NCBI RefSeq assembly: GCF_004000825.1
Contig: NZ_BILZ01000024.1
Coordinates: 1-64,000 of the forward strand
DNA: 64,000 nucleotides
Direction: 5' to 3'
Source of the DNA: Paenibacillus kobensis NBRC 15729
GTDB lineage: Bacteria > Bacillota > Bacilli > Paenibacillales > Paenibacillaceae
Positions 8,599 to 16,134 of this stretch are shown in pieces. The translations under genes and the position numbers were made by a program. The notes under the pieces were generated by a model. That model searched no databases. It was not told where the DNA came from and worked only from the letters and a program-made list of their open reading frames with translations. Positions within the stretch are counted from its first letter, which is position 1. The number at the start of each line of letters is the position of its first letter.

Positions 8599-9231
8599 TT
8601 GAACGTAATGGCAACAATCCATACAACAATGTCCGCCGACCCGCAGTTGGAGAAGCTAATGGAAATCGTCATGAGGAACGAGGTTATTTATGATTTTCTG
8701 CTTCGTATTGACCAGCTGCCGCTCCGTAACTACTTTATTGGTGCAGGATGCATCACGCAGACGATATGGAATGATTTGAGCGGGTATCCGCTATGTCACG
8801 GAATCAAAGATGTTGATGTTGTCTATTATGATGCCAACGACATAACATCCGAGGGTGAAGCGGGCATCCGAACGATGCTGGCAGACGCATTTCCGGATTT
8901 TCCGCTTAAGCTGGATGTCAAAAATCAAGCGAGAGTGCATATGTGGTACAAGGAACGTTTTGGCTACGAAATCCCGCCTTACTCTTCATTGGAGAGCGCG
9001 ATCGATACATGGCCGACGACAGCAACCGCACTCGGACTTCGTATTGTGAAAGACGAATGGCAATTGTACGCCCCGTTCGGACTTGCCGACCTGTTCAACC
9101 GAGTCGTTAGACCGAATAAAATACAAATCACGCAGCAAATCTACGAGAAGAAAGTAAACCAATGGATAGCGATATGGAACGAATTGATAATCGTACCTTG
9201 GCTACAATCTGGTGAGTACGCTGATGGATAA
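8599..9231 (+). CDS. nucleotidyltransferase-family protein (210 aa)
   Basis: A protein of the DUF925 nucleotidyltransferase-like group. It has FIGAGCITQTIWN and then GIKDVDVVYYD, in which D-x-D stands in the metal site. KLDVKNQARVHMWY carries the third acidic residue, with TATALGLRI and APFGLADLFN after it. The family is abundant in bacteria but its substrate is unknown. TTG at 8599 abuts the DUF4177 stop; an ATG three codons later is an equal candidate. Tight spacing suggests translational coupling to the 65-residue gene. Confidence 0.85.
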   Translation: MNVMATIHTTMSADPQLEKLMEIVMRNEVIYDFLLRIDQLPLRNYFIGAGCITQTIWNDLSGYPLCHGIKDVDVVYYDANDITSEGEAGIRTMLADAFPDFPLKLDVKNQARVHMWYKERFGYEIPPYSSLESAIDTWPTTATALGLRIVKDEWQLYAPFGLADLFNRVVRPNKIQITQQIYEKKVNQWIAIWNELIIVPWLQSGEYADG

Positions 9232-9259
9232 TAACCTTTGCACCGAGAGGGAATCGAAA

Positions 9260-9700
9260 ATGAGCCATTCATGGTTTGAAATGCATGATATCGATGCGAG
9301 TCTGTTGAAGTACGTTATTCTCTTTGCCGAATACGGGAATCAGTTGATCCTTATTCGCCATCGGGAGCGTGCCGTCTGGGAGCTTCCAGGAGGTAAGATC
9401 GAAGCAGGAGAATCCATTCATGAAGCGGCGGGCAGGGAATTGTACGAAGAGAGCGGCGCTATTGATTTCTCGCTGACGCCGATTGGAATATATGAGCTGA
9501 ACGGGACCTATGGCGCCGTACTGCATGCCAAGGTCGACCAGCTAGGCCCGCTGCCGGAGAGCGAAATCGCGGAAGTGCGTTTAAACGAAGGCTTGCCTAT
9601 TGGTTTAAATTACGGAGACATCTACTACGATATGTACGACAGATGGTTAGCTTTCAAGGCACGGCAAGTCCAATACCCATCAACTAAGAGTAACGAATAG
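9260..9700 (+). CDS. Nudix hydrolase (146 aa)
   Basis: The Nudix box is intact: GKIEAGE, then SIHEAAG, then RELYEESGA, preceded by WELPGG. The N-terminus MSHSWFEMHDIDASLLKYVILF and the C-terminal EVRLNEGLPIGLNYGDIYYD are those of the Bacillus YtkD-like group, which acts on nucleoside triphosphates. Assignment to YtkD is by remembered resemblance only. GAGAGGGAA precedes the ATG. Confidence 0.85.
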   Translation: MSHSWFEMHDIDASLLKYVILFAEYGNQLILIRHRERAVWELPGGKIEAGESIHEAAGRELYEESGAIDFSLTPIGIYELNGTYGAVLHAKVDQLGPLPESEIAEVRLNEGLPIGLNYGDIYYDMYDRWLAFKARQVQYPSTKSNE

Positions 9701-9715
9701 GAGAGCTGAGAGTAC

Positions 9716-10294
9716 ATGAAGCTTCAAGAAGTATCCGTCCAAGTGCAGCTATCGAATAACGATTTGCGTAATTTCCAAATGTCCACCCTGTGCAGGCAAG
9801 CGTTCATATGGGTATATGCAGTGCTGCTTGTCGGCTCGATCAGTTACATCGTTTATAGCGCGGTCAACAATCAGATCGAAGATGTGCCGATGATGGCGTG
9901 GATCATTATGTTCGTCGGACTTGCACTATTGCTAACCCTATTCACGACGATGCAGAAGGCGAAGAAAAGCCGTTTTCTGAAAGAGATCAAGACGTATACG
10001 GTAACCGACGAGACAGTCAAGATGGAATCGGAATCGTTGGCTGCAAATTTGAAATGGGAAGATTTTGTGAAATACCTTAAGACGAAGCAGGCCATTTATT
10101 TATATATGAATGCCAATTCTGCTCACGTGCTGCCCGTCCGCGATCTGTCCGGCGAGGAGATCCAATTCATCGTCGAATTAGCAAAAGCGAAAATAAAGAG
10201 AAAGAGCAGATGGACAAGCCTCGGCTTCCGCTTCTTGTTTTATATTCTTATATTCTTAATTACAGTGGGGCTCATGCAATATTTGACGCGATAA
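9716..10294 (+). CDS. YcxB-like membrane protein (192 aa)
   Basis: An integral membrane protein with two helices near residues 30-50 and 62-80, a cytoplasmic beta-rich domain, and a C-terminal helix (FRFLFYILIFLITVGLMQYL). The middle domain (TYTVTDETVKMESES, WEDFVKYLKTKQAIYLYMN, HVLPVRDLSGEE) matches the YcxB family, whose role is unknown. GGAGAGC lies 9 bases before the ATG and the gene starts 15 bases after the Nudix gene. Confidence 0.8.
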   Translation: MKLQEVSVQVQLSNNDLRNFQMSTLCRQAFIWVYAVLLVGSISYIVYSAVNNQIEDVPMMAWIIMFVGLALLLTLFTTMQKAKKSRFLKEIKTYTVTDETVKMESESLAANLKWEDFVKYLKTKQAIYLYMNANSAHVLPVRDLSGEEIQFIVELAKAKIKRKSRWTSLGFRFLFYILIFLITVGLMQYLTR

Positions 10295-10320
10295 ATAAGG
10301 ATGTGTAGGGGGATCGAACC

Positions 10321-10794
10321 GTGAAATATGAATTCCACCGCGAATGGTTGACGAAGAAGTTCGAAGAAATTCGGAGACGCTTGCTGAAAGCGATCGATCA
10401 GCTTAACGAGCAACAGTTGAACTGGGTGCCGAGCGCATCGGTTCAGAGCATTCCTTCTATTCTCCGTCACATTGAAGATAACATTATGATTCGGGTTAGA
10501 AACAGTATTTTGCTAGAGGAGCTGGCGTGTGATAGAAGAAGCCTGCTGGAACAAGCGCACATGACGAAGGAAGAGGCCATTGATTTGGTGGACCGCAACA
10601 TGCTTCTCATTATCAATGTGCTCAATGATGTATCCGATGAGACATTGGAGCAGCTGCAAGAGGTAAGAGGCAAGCTGCGTTCCAATCTCGATATGCTTCA
10701 TCAGTGTGCGGCGCACTATTCGGAGCATATGGGACAAGTATTTTATTTAGCCAAATTAAGTCTGGGAGATTCCTATCATACGACGTCGGTATAG
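10321..10794 (+). CDS. DinB-family protein (157 aa)
   Basis: Second DinB-like four-helix protein. QSIPSILRHIEDNIMIRVRN carries the first metal His, and the paired His sites lie in LHQCAAHYSEHMGQVFYLAKL. It belongs to the DUF1572-like branch. GTG is the start, with GGGGG 8-9 bases upstream. The role is unknown. The substrate pocket differs from the 1889 protein, so this is a distant paralogue rather than a duplicate. Confidence 0.82.
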   Translation: MKYEFHREWLTKKFEEIRRRLLKAIDQLNEQQLNWVPSASVQSIPSILRHIEDNIMIRVRNSILLEELACDRRSLLEQAHMTKEEAIDLVDRNMLLIINVLNDVSDETLEQLQEVRGKLRSNLDMLHQCAAHYSEHMGQVFYLAKLSLGDSYHTTSV

Positions 10795-10825
10795 GTAGTC
10801 ATGACCTTGAAAGGAGCATAAACAT

Positions 10826-11455
10826 ATGTTCGGTATCGAGCATTATCCGTTATTTCTCTTGTCAGGCATTTTGCTTAATATAACGCCCGGAAGCGATACG
10901 ATCTATATTTTGGGACGTACGATGTCGCAAGGCAGAAGCGCGGGCATGATGTCAGTTCTAGGCATCGTGTCTGGCGCAGTCGCACATACGATGTTTGCGG
11001 CAGCAGGACTCTCGATTATTCTAATGAAATCAGCTGCTCTGTTCCAAGTGATGAAGTGGGCCGGAGCTGGTTATTTAATTTACCTGGGGATACGGTCGAT
11101 TCTGGCTAAACCGGTGTCAGGTGTGAATCTTGAAGACGCGGAGCGGACGAAGCTAAGGCGGATATATGTGCAAGGCTTCCTTACCAATTTATTAAACCCC
11201 AAAGTTGCCTTGTTTTATTTAGCATTTCTGCCGCAGTTCATACAAGCGAACAATGATTATGGGGCACTGCCTTTCTTTATACTTGGGCTTACGTTTATTA
11301 CCACAGGAACGCTGTGGTGTATGTTGCTGGTGATCGGTTCGGATCTGATGTCTCGAAGGCTTCGTAAGAGCAGTCTCTCGTCCGTGCTGAACAAGGCTTC
11401 CGGCGTTATTTTTATTGGTCTGGGCATTCAACTATTGCGTGCGAATCGAGGCTGA
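10826..11455 (+). CDS. LysE/RhtB-family exporter (209 aa)
   Basis: A six-helix efflux protein for amino acids or related compounds in the cytoplasmic membrane. The signature is N-terminal: LLNITPGSDTIYILGRTMSQG, then GIVSGAVAHTMFAAAGLS and GFLTNLLNPKVALFYLAFLPQF, all typical of RhtB/LysE transporters. The cargo cannot be predicted. AAGGAGC is 11 bases before the ATG. A terminator follows. Confidence 0.92.
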   Translation: MFGIEHYPLFLLSGILLNITPGSDTIYILGRTMSQGRSAGMMSVLGIVSGAVAHTMFAAAGLSIILMKSAALFQVMKWAGAGYLIYLGIRSILAKPVSGVNLEDAERTKLRRIYVQGFLTNLLNPKVALFYLAFLPQFIQANNDYGALPFFILGLTFITTGTLWCMLLVIGSDLMSRRLRKSSLSSVLNKASGVIFIGLGIQLLRANRG

Positions 11456-11529
11456 TGTCGTGAGATGTTGAATCATGAATTAATCTTTGACAGCTCAGAG
11501 ACGTTGATTGCCAGGGAGCTTCGTCCGTT

Positions 11530-11557
11530 GAAGGGAAAGCAATCTCCCTTCTTTTTC
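11530..11557 (+). terminator. rho-independent terminator after the LysE-family gene
   Basis: GAAGGGA and TCCCTTC form a perfect 7-bp stem around an 8-base loop, followed by TTTTTC. Confidence 0.65.
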
Positions 11558-11586
11558 TATTCCAATCGTTTGAATAGAGGAAAAAG

Positions 11587-11760
11587 ATGGGTAAAAAGCT
11601 GAATAACAGGAGCTTGGTTATGACAGCGGATGAGTTTATTACGGACAATCACGCTTTAATGATGTATCAGCCTTTTCTAGAACCAAGCAAGACGACCGCC
11701 AATGAGACAGGAGAAATAAAGCCCAATGACGACAACGAAAGTGAAAGCGATCTATTTTGA
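11587..11760 (+). CDS. possible 57-aa small protein (uncertain)
   Basis: An ATG with GAGG six bases upstream opens 57 codons and ends inside the next gene (35-base overlap in another frame). The product is acidic at its C-terminus (DDNESESDLF) and has no recognisable motif. The overlap with a clear gene and the lack of homology memory make it doubtful. It could be a short leader or chance. Confidence 0.25.
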   Translation: MGKKLNNRSLVMTADEFITDNHALMMYQPFLEPSKTTANETGEIKPNDDNESESDLF

Positions 11761-12361
11761 CTTTGACGGAGTACTAACGTTGGATGCGACCGGTTCAAAG
11801 ACGACTTGCATCTATTTAAGCAAGGCTACGAGCATTCCATTTGATGAAGTGATGACGGCGTACCGTTCATTCAATAAAGATATGCTTCTCGGCGAGAAAT
11901 CGCACGCCGACATCTGGGGAGAGCTTGGCACGATGCTGCAGGGCAAGCTGGAGGAACAGCATCTGAATGAATCGTTCGAAAGCACGCCGATGAATACGGA
12001 CATGCTGGCGCTGGCTCGCGATCTGAAGGAGCAAGGCTTCAAGCTTGGTATTATAACGGACAATAAGAAGGACCGGATGGAATATTTGCGTGCTTTTCAC
12101 CTTCTGGATCATATTTTCGATACGATTGTGGTGTCGGCGGAAGTGGGTTCCAATAAACATCACCGTCAAATCTTCGATATCGCGCTAGGCAAGCTTCATG
12201 CGGCGCCGCATGAAAGCATTTTTATCGATAACAATGAAGGCAATCTTGTTGTTCCAAGGGAGATTGGGATGGCAGGGATTTATCATGACGATCAGGCTAA
12301 TGACGTCGAAGCGATTCGACGTCAGTTAAAGTCGCTGATCAGCGAAGAGTTATTCGGATGA
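11726..12361 (+). CDS. HAD-superfamily hydrolase, subfamily IA (211 aa)
   Basis: A HAD phosphatase with a helical cap. Motif I is IYFDFDGVLTLD, motif II is LGIITDNKKD, motif III Lys lies in GSNKHHRQIF, and motif IV is SIFIDNNEGNLVV. Cap helices occupy about residues 20-85. The substrate is likely a small phosphorylated metabolite but cannot be named. The stop overlaps the start of the next gene (ATGA), so the two are translationally coupled. Confidence 0.9.
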   Translation: MTTTKVKAIYFDFDGVLTLDATGSKTTCIYLSKATSIPFDEVMTAYRSFNKDMLLGEKSHADIWGELGTMLQGKLEEQHLNESFESTPMNTDMLALARDLKEQGFKLGIITDNKKDRMEYLRAFHLLDHIFDTIVVSAEVGSNKHHRQIFDIALGKLHAAPHESIFIDNNEGNLVVPREIGMAGIYHDDQANDVEAIRRQLKSLISEELFG

Positions 12362-12861
12362 AAGAGCTGCTTGAGAAGATAGAAGAGACGAGAGAACAGC
12401 TATTGGCCGAAATCCTGCCGCTGAGCAGCGATCAGCTTAATCGAAAGTTACAGCTCGGAAGATGGAGTGTTGCTCAAACATGCCGTCATTTGGTATTGAC
12501 TGAGCTGTTGTTTACGGAGGCGATCGCTGCGGGACTTCGAAGCGAGCCTTCAGCAAGCATAGAACGGAAGCCGATTGAGCTGGTGCTGGATAAGTCTAAG
12601 AAGCTGGAGAGCCCAGACATCGCGAAGCCGGAGGAAAGCGATTTTAGCTTGGATGAATTGACTGCTATGCTTGTTCAAGCGAGGGGCAAGCTGCTGCAGT
12701 TGCTTCTCACGGTCAAGGATTCTTCCATTTTGTATGAGCGACATAGCAGGCATGTGTTCTTTAAGGATCTAGCTTTATATCAATGGGTAGAATTGTTGGC
12801 GCTGCATGAACAGCGGCATATCGATCAAATTAAAAGATTGCTGGACGATATGAGTGAATGA
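12358..12861 (+). CDS. DinB-family protein (167 aa)
   Basis: Third DinB-like protein. WSVAQTCRHLVLTELLFTEAI contains the first metal His, and WVELLALHEQRHIDQIKRLL contains the H-x-x-x-H pair. This arrangement (W-S-x-x-Q-x-x-x-H and H-x-x-R-H-x-x-Q) is the best-conserved DinB_2 pattern in the window. It shares an ATGA overlap with the HAD gene. The enzymatic role is unknown. Confidence 0.85.
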   Translation: MKELLEKIEETREQLLAEILPLSSDQLNRKLQLGRWSVAQTCRHLVLTELLFTEAIAAGLRSEPSASIERKPIELVLDKSKKLESPDIAKPEESDFSLDELTAMLVQARGKLLQLLLTVKDSSILYERHSRHVFFKDLALYQWVELLALHEQRHIDQIKRLLDDMSE

Positions 12862-12884
12862 TCGATTAATTGGAGCGATGCCTA

Positions 12885-13364
12885 ATGATGATTTCCTATC
12901 AATCAGGAACGAATTTATTCCAGTATCGGGCGGCGAGCATTCTGATCCATAACGGCCGAATCTTGCTTCAGCGGACCGAGAGCAATGAACGCTGGTATAT
13001 TCCCGGCGGTCGTGTGGAATACAATGAAACGGCTGAGCAAACGGTTGAGAGGGAACTGGGCGAGGAGTTCGGCGTGACCAGCGTTAGCAAGCAGCTCGTC
13101 TGGATCGTTGAAAACTTTGTGCAGTTTCCCGACAGGAACGTACACGAAATCGGGATGTTCTTTGTTGTGCGGTTAGCGGAGGGACATCCGTTGTACGAGC
13201 AGGAAGGCGATTTTGACGGTACGGAAGAAGGTTTTGTAAATCGGTGGATTCCATTGGAGAAGCTTGATGGCTGCACCGTTGTCCCTGAGTTTGTCGTTCC
13301 TGAATTAAGAGGATTAAACATGTCGGCAGGGATCAAGTCGATCATTAGCCGATCCGTGCGATAA
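12885..13364 (+). CDS. Nudix hydrolase (159 aa)
   Basis: Third Nudix enzyme. The box is GRVEYNE, TAEQTVE, RELGEEFGV after WYIPGG, with all catalytic acids present. The C-terminal part (RWIPLEKLDGCTVVPEFVV) resembles the NUDIX group found in many Bacilli that acts on nucleotide or sugar-nucleotide substrates. GGAG lies 9 bases before ATG 12885; the next ATG is only one codon later. Confidence 0.87.
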   Translation: MMISYQSGTNLFQYRAASILIHNGRILLQRTESNERWYIPGGRVEYNETAEQTVERELGEEFGVTSVSKQLVWIVENFVQFPDRNVHEIGMFFVVRLAEGHPLYEQEGDFDGTEEGFVNRWIPLEKLDGCTVVPEFVVPELRGLNMSAGIKSIISRSVR

Positions 13365-13387
13365 TAGTTTCATTGAGGAGCGTATTC

Positions 13388-13801
13388 ATGAATAACATCA
13401 CATCGGTTATTCCGCACCGCTATCCGTTTCTAATGGTAGACCGGGTGCTGGAGACAGAGCCTGGCCGGTGGGCCAGAGGGTACAAAAACGTGTCATGGAA
13501 CGAATGGTACATCACGGAGCAGAACAGCAGCATGCCGAGCACGATGATTATTGAAGCACTGGCTCAGTTGGGCGCGTTCGCAGCCATTAGCGAAGGAGGC
13601 GGTCTGGGGTTCTTGTCTTCTTTGAATGGGGTTGAAGTATCGGGTGTGGCTCGTCCTGGTGACAGGGTCGATCTTTATTACGAGGTGAAGAAGAATAAGC
13701 GGGGATTCGTCGTAGGCATCGGAGAAGCTTCAATCGAGGGGCAAGTCATTATACGCGTGCAAGAGTTAATGATTTATTTGCAAAATCAGGAGAGGACGTA
13801 A
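13388..13801 (+). CDS. FabZ-like 3-hydroxyacyl-ACP dehydratase (137 aa)
   Basis: A hot-dog-fold dehydratase of the FabZ/FabA type. The catalytic His10 lies in IPHRYPFLMVDRV and the Glu56 site is TMIIEALAQLGAFA, both in canonical spacing. The usual GHFP-x-x-P-x-x-P-G stretch before the Glu is replaced by ITEQNSSMPS, so this is a divergent member rather than the housekeeping FabZ. TTGAGGAG ends 10 bases before the ATG. It may serve a specialised acyl pathway or be a paralogue. A terminator follows. Confidence 0.82.
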   Translation: MNNITSVIPHRYPFLMVDRVLETEPGRWARGYKNVSWNEWYITEQNSSMPSTMIIEALAQLGAFAAISEGGGLGFLSSLNGVEVSGVARPGDRVDLYYEVKKNKRGFVVGIGEASIEGQVIIRVQELMIYLQNQERT

Positions 13802-13844
13802 CCGTCATTCGGCATCGTCCACGCTTATTTATAGTTCACCATTA

Positions 13845-13872
13845 GGCACTTCATAGAATGGAGTGCTTTTTT
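13845..13872 (+). terminator. rho-independent terminator after fabZ-like gene
   Basis: GCACTTC pairs with GGAGTGC (one G-U) around ATAGAAT-like loop bases, followed by TTTTTTG. Confidence 0.7.
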
Positions 13873-13922
13873 GATACACCTGATTGAAAGTCATTCATTA
13901 CCTTAAATTATGTCTAAACTAG

Positions 13923-13951
13923 TTTCCCGCTCTGCAGAGCAGTTGTATAAT
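13923..13951 (+). promoter_or_regulatory. possible promoter with palindromic operator-like site
   Basis: A TATAAT at 13946-13951 has a weak TTTCCC at the -35 distance (17 bases). Between them lies the perfect 12-bp palindrome GCTCTGCAGAGC (13929-13940). A dyad between the promoter boxes is where repressors often bind. No regulator gene is adjacent, and one palindrome of this size can occur by chance. Confidence 0.3.
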
Positions 13952-14041
13952 CATGGAATAAGATGCAGGCTGCGGGTAGAGCAGACATCACCATTCTCGC
14001 CGAGAATCGCAGTTTGATAGAGAAGGCGGTGGCTCCCGAAA

Positions 14042-14533
14042 ATGGTTGTAACGATTGCAGTCATCATTGTGCTGTGTATTTTTCTAGGGCTTGCAGGTCT
14101 ATCGATTGATGCTAAACGCAAAGCAGGCAAAGTCGATTTACGGTTGGATTACAGCCATTACAATAACAGATTGATCCTATTTTTACTTTTTGTTTCGATG
14201 ATGATTTGGCTCATCGGCATCGTTCAGGATAGGCAACTGAGTGTTCTGATTTTATTGATCACACCACTTCAGATTTTTGTATATAATCCTGTTTATTTGG
14301 GGGAGAAAGGCATCAAGGTCGGGCATGCGTTCATCGCGAGAGGCAGTCTGCTCGGATACCGGAGAACTGAAGATGCAAAGCGAATTACGGTTGAATTGTT
14401 CGTTGAAGGAAGGCCGAAGCCGATTAAGGCCGGCATTTACCAGCCGAAGCGGGAAGAAGAGATGATGCAAGCGCTCGAGCAGTATTTTAACAGGAGTAAC
14501 GGTGAGTTTGCCGGGAATGAGAGAGGAAGATGA
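14042..14533 (+). CDS. membrane protein, function unknown (163 aa)
   Basis: Three hydrophobic segments lie in the first 85 residues (VVTIAVIIVLCIFLGLAGL, LILFLLFVSMMIWLIGIV and the segment starting LSVLILLITPLQIFVY). A basic soluble domain follows, with a beta-rich RAEGL-like stretch (SLLGYRRTEDAKRITVELF). It resembles DUF5673-type proteins in layout, but this is a weak impression. The stop overlaps by position the region before the next DinB gene (4 bases apart from its start). Confidence 0.7.
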   Translation: MVVTIAVIIVLCIFLGLAGLSIDAKRKAGKVDLRLDYSHYNNRLILFLLFVSMMIWLIGIVQDRQLSVLILLITPLQIFVYNPVYLGEKGIKVGHAFIARGSLLGYRRTEDAKRITVELFVEGRPKPIKAGIYQPKREEEMMQALEQYFNRSNGEFAGNERGR

Positions 14534-14537
14534 AGGC

Positions 14538-15074
14538 ATGGATTTGTTGCGGTATCCGCTCGGCCGATTCGAATCGCTCGTAGAAGTTACAGCAGAAGAA
14601 AGGCTGAACTTCATTCAGCAAGTGCCTGAGCTTGCCAAGCAATTGCGGGCAATGGTGAGCGGGTTATCTCACGAGCAGTTGCAGACGCCTTACCGGGGGG
14701 GCGGCTGGACGATTCAGCAAGTTGTTCATCATATGGCGGACAACGATATGAATGCGGTACATCGATTCAAAAGAGCGTTGACGGAGGATGCGCCGTTAGC
14801 CAGTTCTTATCGTGAGGACAGCTGGGCGGAGCTGGACGATTATTTGAGGGTGCCGGTCTCTGTATCGTTGTCGCTGCTCGAAGCGCTTCACTGCCGATTC
14901 TATGTGGTGTTGTCTAGTATGAACGATAACGGCTTCGGCCGGACGCTTACGACACAACTGCTCGGCTCGATTACACTCGATACCGCTCTTCAACGGTTTG
15001 TGTGGCATAATCGCCATCACATGGCACAGATTCAGTCGCTAATTGAGCGTAGCGGTTGGAGCAGTACATCATGA
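14538..15074 (+). CDS. YfiT-type DinB metal-dependent hydrolase/transferase (178 aa)
   Basis: Fourth DinB-superfamily protein, of the YfiT/BstA branch. The family N-terminus RYPLGRFE, the conserved LQTPYRGGGWTIQQVVHHMAD (first His) and FVWHNRHHMAQIQSL (second and third His) are all present. BstA members are bacillithiol transferases, but this subgroup's substrate is not certain. ATG 14538 is preferred over GTG 14502 because family proteins begin right before the R-Y-P motif and GAGGAAG lies 8 bases upstream. ATGA overlap with the next small gene. Confidence 0.87.
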   Translation: MDLLRYPLGRFESLVEVTAEERLNFIQQVPELAKQLRAMVSGLSHEQLQTPYRGGGWTIQQVVHHMADNDMNAVHRFKRALTEDAPLASSYREDSWAELDDYLRVPVSVSLSLLEALHCRFYVVLSSMNDNGFGRTLTTQLLGSITLDTALQRFVWHNRHHMAQIQSLIERSGWSSTS

Positions 15075-15268
15075 CCGCACTGCACGATAGAGACGGATCT
15101 ACGTTGCATATTACGGCAATGGATACGAAGCTGTTGGAGCAAGCGGCTGCTATGCGCGGGCCGGTCATTGTCTCTCGCGGCCGGATTCATTCCTTGTCGA
15201 TCCCGCTGGTTGGGCATGACGGCATTCCGGTCAAACATGAGGTGGAGTTCGAACGACGTTTACTTTGA
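15071..15268 (+). CDS. small protein of unknown function (65 aa)
   Basis: A 65-residue protein whose ATG overlaps the YfiT-like stop (ATGA), so its translation is probably coupled. No membrane segment, no Cys. It contains LHITAMDTKLLEQAAAMRG and a basic middle. I do not recognise a family. Gene-like features are the coupling, the GGAG 10 bases upstream and balanced composition. Confidence 0.6.
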   Translation: MTALHDRDGSTLHITAMDTKLLEQAAAMRGPVIVSRGRIHSLSIPLVGHDGIPVKHEVEFERRLL

Positions 15269-15335
15269 ACATTAGCGGCTATGCGGACCAATACCATTAG
15301 AGATAACATAACATCAGATTAAGGGGGCAGCTGCA

Positions 15336-15743
15336 ATGTGGATTGGGACGCTGCTTGGCGCGGTGACGATCGTCGTTCTTCATTTTATACCTTATCGATT
15401 GAGGAATGAGCTGTACGGAAGTTTATTGGTAGGGATAGCAGGCATCTATGTCGGGTTCGCGATTAACGACGGAAGACCGTCGGCGGTCTGGATTGAAGGA
15501 CTTGCGGCGATCGTGTTTCTCGTGTTCACCATGACAGGTCGCCATCTCTCCGTTTATTGGATTGGAATCGGTTATATGCTGCATGGATTATGGGACTACG
15601 CACACGATACGATCCTTGTCGATACGCAAGTGACTTCCGGATATCCGTCATTTTGCGGCATCTACGATGTCATCATCGGTGTATATATTGTGGCTGCTGT
15701 ATTCATGAAGAACAGGGCCGCAACCTATAGGAGGAGCGAATGA
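15336..15743 (+). CDS. four-helix small membrane protein, DUF6010-like (135 aa)
   Basis: Four hydrophobic segments: WIGTLLGAVTIVVLHFIP, LYGSLLVGIAGIYVGFAI, GLAAIVFLVFTMTG and GIYDVIIGVYIVAAVFM. YMLHGLWDYAHDT places two His and a Trp in the membrane region, a pattern I associate with DUF6010 proteins. AGGGGG lies 10 bases before the ATG. ATGA overlap with the next gene suggests one transcript. The function is unknown. Confidence 0.78.
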   Translation: MWIGTLLGAVTIVVLHFIPYRLRNELYGSLLVGIAGIYVGFAINDGRPSAVWIEGLAAIVFLVFTMTGRHLSVYWIGIGYMLHGLWDYAHDTILVDTQVTSGYPSFCGIYDVIIGVYIVAAVFMKNRAATYRRSE

Positions 15744-16096
15744 ACCTGCAATTCGATGGTAAAACATTTCGCAGCACCAGCAGTACGAGCAACGGAGAAG
15801 TAAATGAAGCGACACTTTTCCGATACTGGCAGAACGGCGATATCGTCTGGGCGGAATACGACGGCGGCGGAATTCGGCAAGGCCATCTGCTGGGCGTCAT
15901 TCGCGAGGATGGCACGCTCGATGCCCGCTATCATCACGTGAACGAAGCCGGAGAGCTGATGACGGGCATTTGCAAGACCGTTCCGGAGCTGCTGCCAAGC
16001 GGCAAGCTTCGGTTGCATGAATCTTGGCAGTGGACGTGCAGAGACCACTCTGCCGGGCAATCGGTCGTCGAAGAGATTGGAATGGAAGATGACTAA
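15740..16096 (+). CDS. small beta-rich protein often labelled 'N-acetylglutamate synthase' (118 aa)
   Basis: A single beta-rich domain: FDGKTFRSTSSTSNGEVNEAT, WQNGDIVWAEYDGGGIRQGH, YHHVNEAGELMTGICK, GKLRLHESWQWT. These match a family of about 110 residues frequently labelled N-acetylglutamate synthase in databases, but nothing in it resembles a GNAT or kinase fold, so that label is not supported. AGGAG lies 7 bases upstream and the ATG overlaps the membrane-protein stop. Confidence 0.78.
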   Translation: MNLQFDGKTFRSTSSTSNGEVNEATLFRYWQNGDIVWAEYDGGGIRQGHLLGVIREDGTLDARYHHVNEAGELMTGICKTVPELLPSGKLRLHESWQWTCRDHSAGQSVVEEIGMEDD

Positions 16097-16134
16097 TCAT
16101 CCTTTTACAGGATGAATGAAGGAGCTCGATGCTT

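Noticed and set aside
11456-11586. Possible remnant gene between the LysE-family gene and the HAD gene
   Set aside because: No conserved motif was found; the stretch contains the terminator at 11530 and no convincing reading frame.
15725-16060. Minus-strand frame over the 118-aa gene
   Set aside because: No ribosome site and no recognisable domain; the plus-strand gene has coupling and family motifs.
15740-16096. Naming this product N-acetylglutamate synthase
   Set aside because: The label is common for this family, but the sequence shows no GNAT or amino-acid kinase features.
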